In this document: positions 5,032 through 8,426 of the stretch, one piece after another | Position numbering within the stretch: position 1 is the first letter of the stretch | Layout: each line of letters begins with the position of its first letter | Assembly: GCA_030600975.1 (NCBI GenBank) | Contig: JAUVUL010000044.1 | Coordinates: 1-8,426, forward strand | Reading direction: 5' to 3' | From: Candidatus Aegiribacteria sp. | GTDB taxonomy: Bacteria > Fermentibacterota > Fermentibacteria > Fermentibacterales > JCC-6 | DNA: 8,426 nt | Notes under the pieces: generated by a model | Seen by the model: only the letters and a program-made list of their open reading frames with translations | Told to the model about the DNA's origin: nothing | Database searches by the model: none | Made by a program: the position numbers and the translations under genes

Positions 5032-7887
5032 TTACTTCTTCTTCAGTTTCGCATGCCAGTCGACAAGTATCGGGCTTGCAATGAAGATGGAAGAGTAGGT
5101 TCCGACAATTATCCCGATCATGAGTGTAAGGGCGAAGCGTGACAGCACTCCTCCCGATATCATGAAGAGTATGAAGGCGGCCATGAACGTAGTAAGAGAT
5201 GTTACTACCGTTCTGCTCAACACTTCGTTTATGGAGATGTTAACCGTCTCTGCCAGGGTCTTACCCTTCCTGAGCCTCCTGTCCTCGCGGATCCTGTCGA
5301 AAACGACTATGGTGTCATTGATGGAATAACCCACTATCGTCAGAATCGCTGCGATGATGGTAAGTGATATATCAAGCCTTATCAGCGCCAGGAGACCTAC
5401 GGTTATAATAGTGTCGTGGGCCAGAGCTACCACTGCAGCTATCCCCCACTTGAACTGAAACCGATACCAGACATAGAAAATTATGAATATCATGGCCATG
5501 AAGATGGCATTGAGAGCCTTTGACTTGAGTTCTTCGCCAACCCTCGGGCCGATTTGCTTGATGAAGGAAAGCCCTTCGGTATCAGCTTCCAGCTCCATGG
5601 GGATACATCCGTTTTCCTGAAGGGCGGAGTAGACAACATCTTTATCGATTTCAGAAGTCCGTACAATGAATGCGGCGGCTCCATCCCCCGTGTAATCCAT
5701 AAGTTTCTGGACCTGAACATCCTGAAGACCATCATTCTCCAGAGCGTCTCGCAGTTCCGCTGTAGTGGTGACGGTGCCGCTGACCACATTAGTTTCAAGA
5801 CCCCCCGTAAAGTCGATTGAGAGGTCAAGGCCGCCGTTGATAAAGAATGCGCCTACTCCTATGAGAATAACTACGGTGGAAATGATATATGTCTTCTTAC
5901 GCATTTCCACAAAAGAGAAATGCCTGTCTCCCAGAATGGACCATTTACCGAAACTGAGGTCCTTCTTTTTCTTGCTCTTGAGAAGGAGTTCTATAAAGGC
6001 CCTTGAGAAGACGAGGGAACAGAACATACTGGCCGAAATACCTATTGAGAGGGTAACAGCGAATCCCTTTATGGGACCGGTTCCGAATTTGTACAGCACC
6101 AGGGCCACGATCAGAGTGGTGAGGTTGGCGTCGAGGATAGTAACGAAGGCTCTGGAATATCCTGCCCTTACAGCCGCTCTTATACCCTTGCCGGACTTCT
6201 TTTCCTCCCTGATTCTCTCGTATATGAGAACACTGGCATCAACTGCCATACCGATGGTCAGAATGATACCCGCTATTCCTGGCAGTGTAAGGGTTGCGTT
6301 AAGACCTTTCATCCCAATCTGTGCCAGGGGACCCGGAAAACTCAGAACGGCCATGATGATAAGCATATCGAAGAGCAGGGCCATAATGGCTACGATACCA
6401 CCGGTTCCGTAATAGATAATAATGAAAGCAGCTACAAGGCATAAAGCGATTATCCCCGCCATCATGCCCCTGTTAATGGATTGCTGACCCAGGCTTGGCC
6501 CTATGGTCTGTTCTTCGGCGATTACAAGCTCCGCAGGCAGGGAACCAGCCTTCAGAATCAGTCTAAGGTCCCTTGCTTCTTCGGTTGTAAATCCACCTGA
6601 TAACCTTGTTCCGGATCCGGATATACGCTCGCGAATGGTCGCAGCGGAGTATACAGTACCGTCAAGAACAATAGCCACCCGCTTATCGACATTGTTCCCT
6701 GTAATCTCCTCCCAGTTCCGGCTTCCATCCGAATCAAATTCCAGAATGAGATAGGGATTTCTCGTAAGTGACTGAGAGCTTCCCATGCGGATTCTGACAT
6801 CGGTAAGGTTCGCTCCCGTGAGAAGGTATTCCTCCCTTACCTGATCAACCTGGCGTTCCCAACCCCGGGTCATGTCACGGGGAAGAATATACAGAGCCCT
6901 GAGTGACCCCTGCGGAGTCTCTTCCAGCCTGCCGAAAGTAAAGCAGAGATTGGCCCCGGCCATGATAGAGTCCACATCAGGCCGGTTGATGATGTCATTG
7001 AGCTGATCCATTTCATCACCGGTATAGACGATCCAGTCTCCGGGTGATATTCCTCTCGAGCTTCTGGCTATTTCCTCGGGCGCCAGCTCTATGAGACTTG
7101 CAAGACTTCCAGGGCGTTCCAACTCCGGAAGCGATATTTCTTCTGGTAAGCCCTCGCCCCCGGTTCCCGGTTGAGGAAGAGTTAAACCTTCCTGCGAGTC
7201 GAACTGAACTGCTGAATCGGGGTCCGGAAGGGATAGCTCAGCAATATCAATAGCATCGGAAGATTCTCCCAGAAGGCTGTCTAGTGAGACCGGCTCTTCT
7301 AAATCATTGCCGGTTAGGAGGTTATCTACTTCCCTTAAAACGGGGGCGCTGGATACAGTCGGGTGTTCATCGGTAGGGTATGCTATGATCTTGAACTCCA
7401 GCATTGCCTGTCGTTCTACAATTGCCCTTGCTCTTTCAGGATCACGCACTCCCGGCAGCTGTACTACTATCCTGTCGCTGCCCTGCCGTGTAATGGAAGG
7501 TTCGGATACACCGAACTCGTTTATCCTGTTCCTGATAACCTCCAGTGCCTGATCGATAGCTTCTTCCTCGTCCAGGCCAGGAGTCGGTATTACCATGTAG
7601 GACAGATACATGCCTCCCTGGAGGTCAAGTCCAAGCTTTATGGTTCCTTCACTGATCCGGTATAGTTCTCTGTATTCCTCCAGAAGGGTCTCGCCACCCT
7701 GTATCTGCAGACTGTCAAGTACTGCTCTGAGATGAGGATTATCCGTATCGGGCTGAACGCTGGCCTCCGCCCGGTCCCTTTCACAGGCAGGCAGTGTATA
7801 CCATCGCAGCGTCGGCCAGACCATAAAGATTGACACTACAAACAGAGCTATTGAAGTCCAGTTACGCCATTTGGCGACCTTAGTCAT
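5032..7887 (-). CDS. secDF: Fused protein translocase subunit SecDF
   Basis: This membrane protein uses the proton gradient to pull secreted proteins through SecYEG; in many bacteria SecD and SecF are separate. This one is a single chain of 951 residues. SecD half: TM1 (about 11-29), periplasmic P1 domain with GLDLQGG (86-92), then five helices (about 474-632) with D550 in GMAVDASVLIYERIREE. SecF half: TM (about 668-684), IDFTGG (691-696), P4 domain, five helices (about 790-942) with D858 in YSINDTIVVFDRIRE and R892 in LSRTVVTSLTT. These match the proton-path residues of Thermus SecDF (D340, D637, R671). P1 carries an acidic, Pro/Leu/Ser-rich insert (about 190-275), which accounts for much of the extra length over the 735-residue Thermus form. 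GGAGG (7897-7901) lies 9 nt before the ATG. No yajC is adjacent. Confidence 0.97.
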   Translation of the reverse strand: MTKVAKWRNWTSIALFVVSIFMVWPTLRWYTLPACERDRAEASVQPDTDNPHLRAVLDSLQIQGGETLLEEYRELYRISEGTIKLGLDLQGGMYLSYMVIPTPGLDEEEAIDQALEVIRNRINEFGVSEPSITRQGSDRIVVQLPGVRDPERARAIVERQAMLEFKIIAYPTDEHPTVSSAPVLREVDNLLTGNDLEEPVSLDSLLGESSDAIDIAELSLPDPDSAVQFDSQEGLTLPQPGTGGEGLPEEISLPELERPGSLASLIELAPEEIARSSRGISPGDWIVYTGDEMDQLNDIINRPDVDSIMAGANLCFTFGRLEETPQGSLRALYILPRDMTRGWERQVDQVREEYLLTGANLTDVRIRMGSSQSLTRNPYLILEFDSDGSRNWEEITGNNVDKRVAIVLDGTVYSAATIRERISGSGTRLSGGFTTEEARDLRLILKAGSLPAELVIAEEQTIGPSLGQQSINRGMMAGIIALCLVAAFIIIYYGTGGIVAIMALLFDMLIIMAVLSFPGPLAQIGMKGLNATLTLPGIAGIILTIGMAVDASVLIYERIREEKKSGKGIRAAVRAGYSRAFVTILDANLTTLIVALVLYKFGTGPIKGFAVTLSIGISASMFCSLVFSRAFIELLLKSKKKKDLSFGKWSILGDRHFSFVEMRKKTYIISTVVILIGVGAFFINGGLDLSIDFTGGLETNVVSGTVTTTAELRDALENDGLQDVQVQKLMDYTGDGAAAFIVRTSEIDKDVVYSALQENGCIPMELEADTEGLSFIKQIGPRVGEELKSKALNAIFMAMIFIIFYVWYRFQFKWGIAAVVALAHDTIITVGLLALIRLDISLTIIAAILTIVGYSINDTIVVFDRIREDRRLRKGKTLAETVNISINEVLSRTVVTSLTTFMAAFILFMISGGVLSRFALTLMIGIIVGTYSSIFIASPILVDWHAKLKKK

Positions 7888-7972
7888 ATATCATAACCTC
7901 CGAGGAACATTCATCAGATGTCAGAAAACCTTGACATACCGAGAAAATGCGGCTGGTATCTTTACCTGCCAT
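7880..7972 (-). other. Possible 30-codon upstream ORF overlapping the secDF start
   Basis: On the minus strand, an ATG at 7972 opens 30 codons (start M-A-G-K-D-T, end V-M-I-Y-D) that end in TAA at 7882-7880, overlapping the secDF ATG by 8 nt (ATGACTAA). It has no good Shine-Dalgarno site and no recognisable motif, so it may be chance. If translated it could couple or regulate secDF translation. Confidence 0.15.
7897..7901 (-). promoter_or_regulatory. Ribosome binding site of secDF
   Basis: GGAGG on the minus strand lies 9 nt before the ATG at 7887. It supports this start over the out-of-frame ATG at 7894. Confidence 0.7.
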
Positions 7973-8002
7973 GCTGTGATTTAGTAATCCAGTGCAAATC
8001 AG

Positions 8003-8022
8003 GCAGAATATACTAATTCTGC
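8003..8022. repeat. Inverted repeat at the predicted 5' end of the secDF leader
   Basis: GCAGAAT (8003-8009) and ATTCTGC (8016-8022) form a 7-bp stem around a 6-nt loop. It would begin about 3 nt into the predicted secDF transcript. It could be a protective 5' hairpin or an operator. No T-run follows, so it is unlikely to be a terminator. Confidence 0.4.
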
Positions 8023-8031
8023 GGGAACTGA

Positions 8032-8060
8032 TGAATACCGACTGAAATAGAATGTGTCAA
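8032..8060 (-). promoter_or_regulatory. Candidate secDF promoter
   Basis: On the minus strand there is a perfect -35 TTGACA (8055-8060), an ideal 17-nt spacer and a weak -10 TATTCA (8032-8037). Transcription would start near 8025 and leave a leader of about 138 nt. The weak -10 keeps confidence modest. The stretch 7888-8121 holds nothing else I can support besides this promoter, the inverted repeat and the possible small ORF. Confidence 0.35.
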
Positions 8061-8121
8061 CAACAGGAGTTCTTATGCCTACCTGCTTGTATCGTTCAAA
8101 TCGAACCGCATAGGTTCTCCG

Positions 8122-8426
8122 TCAGGGGTATGACAGATAAAGGAAAGACCCCTGCCCGGCACAAGATATGTTACCACGGTGGAGCGCGTTCGGGTCAAGC
8201 GCATCGCCGTAGACCTGACGTTGCGCTCCCAACATCATCTGCTTTAACGTCTCCAAAGACAATTCACTACGTTGTCGCTTCTCGCAGAGGTCTTGCTCAA
8301 ACATAAACCAGGTCGTTATCTCTACCAAAAGGAAGGTCGCCATCTGCAAGGAAGCGTCGAGGATCGTGATCTGTTCTTTTGCATCGGCCCGTTGCAGCCC
8401 TGCCTGCTGAACGACTATCTGGCAGA
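8122..8426 (-). pseudogene. C-terminal fragment of an M3-family oligoendopeptidase F, broken near its end
   Basis: A minus-strand frame is open from the right edge for 100 residues and stops with TGA at 8122-8124. Residues about 20-82 match, from memory, the segment of PepF-like M3 zinc peptidases after the HExxH active site: a LLDASLQ-like helix, W-F-M-F-E-Q in place of R-F-L-F-E-Q/K, S-E-L-S-L-E-T-L for GELSVEEL, and YGDALDPNALH (72-82). In the family the chain then continues with an H..Y..GLSFYNFPY-type segment that carries catalytic His/Tyr and runs on for some 60-70 residues. Here the match stops right after A-L-H (codon at 8179-8181), and 18 unrelated residues lead to a stop. The product would lack those residues and be inactive. 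The HExxH part lies beyond the window. Truncation, frameshift with decay, or an assembly junction are all possible. Confidence 0.55.

Noticed and set aside
5765..6412. Plus-strand 215-codon frame opposite secDF
   Set aside because: It is long but antisense to conserved SecD helices, and its Arg/Ser/Pro-rich product is typical of antisense frames.
8094..8116. T-loop-like GTTCAAATC and small palindrome GAACCGCATAGGTTC, as a tRNA or attachment site
   Set aside because: Only about 3 bp of T-stem pair, and no D-arm, anticodon arm or acceptor stem can be built around it.
8052..8306. Plus-strand 84-codon frame at the right end
   Set aside because: It is opposite the PepF-like frame; no ribosome site and no recognisable motif.
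1..8426. CRISPR arrays, insertion sequences, restriction or defence genes
   Set aside because: No regularly spaced repeats, transposase frames or terminal inverted repeats were seen by eye on either strand.

Overview
The window looks like ordinary chromosomal DNA from a Gram-negative bacterium, probably an uncultivated lineage near the FCB group. The grounds are a fused SecDF, a lipobox lipoprotein, a two-transmembrane sensor kinase and clear Shine-Dalgarno sites. This placement is an inference; nothing here fixes a taxon. The bases are of intermediate GC. Both window edges cut a gene: a tRNA on the left and a peptidase-like reading frame on the right.

Layout. On the far left, minus strand, is the 5' part of tRNA-Arg(ACG) with a plausible promoter, downstream of a lipoprotein gene (108-1037, minus). 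Only 25 bp away and divergent from it is a two-gene ABC unit on the plus strand: a small ATPase with several degraded motifs (1063-1674) and a six-helix ABC-2-like permease (1671-2396, ATGA overlap). The permease gene meets a convergent gene for a small exported protein (2397-2951, minus) with no gap between the two stop codons.

Next is a divergent regulatory region (2952-3044). It seems to hold two promoters whose -10 boxes lie on top of each other: one for the exported protein, the other for a two-component operon. The operon encodes an OmpR/PhoB-type response regulator (TTG start at 3045) and an HAMP/HisKA/HATPase sensor kinase (3737-4960). The arrangement recalls cpxRA with divergent cpxP, although the exported protein does not resemble CpxP.

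A strong 12-bp hairpin separates the kinase from the convergent secDF gene (5032-7887, minus), a single-chain SecD-SecF protein of 951 residues with a long acidic insert in its first periplasmic domain. No yajC lies next to it. Its leader is about 140 nt long, with a hairpin and a possible overlapping 30-codon ORF. At the right end a minus-strand frame matches the C-terminal part of M3-family oligoendopeptidase F from memory, but the match stops abruptly near 8178. It is either a gene remnant or a junction.

I do not see a clearly new system such as defence, CRISPR, mobile or biosynthetic genes. The most interesting items are the interlocked divergent promoters with the CpxP-like gene order, the degenerate ABC ATPase, the SecDF insert and the broken peptidase.
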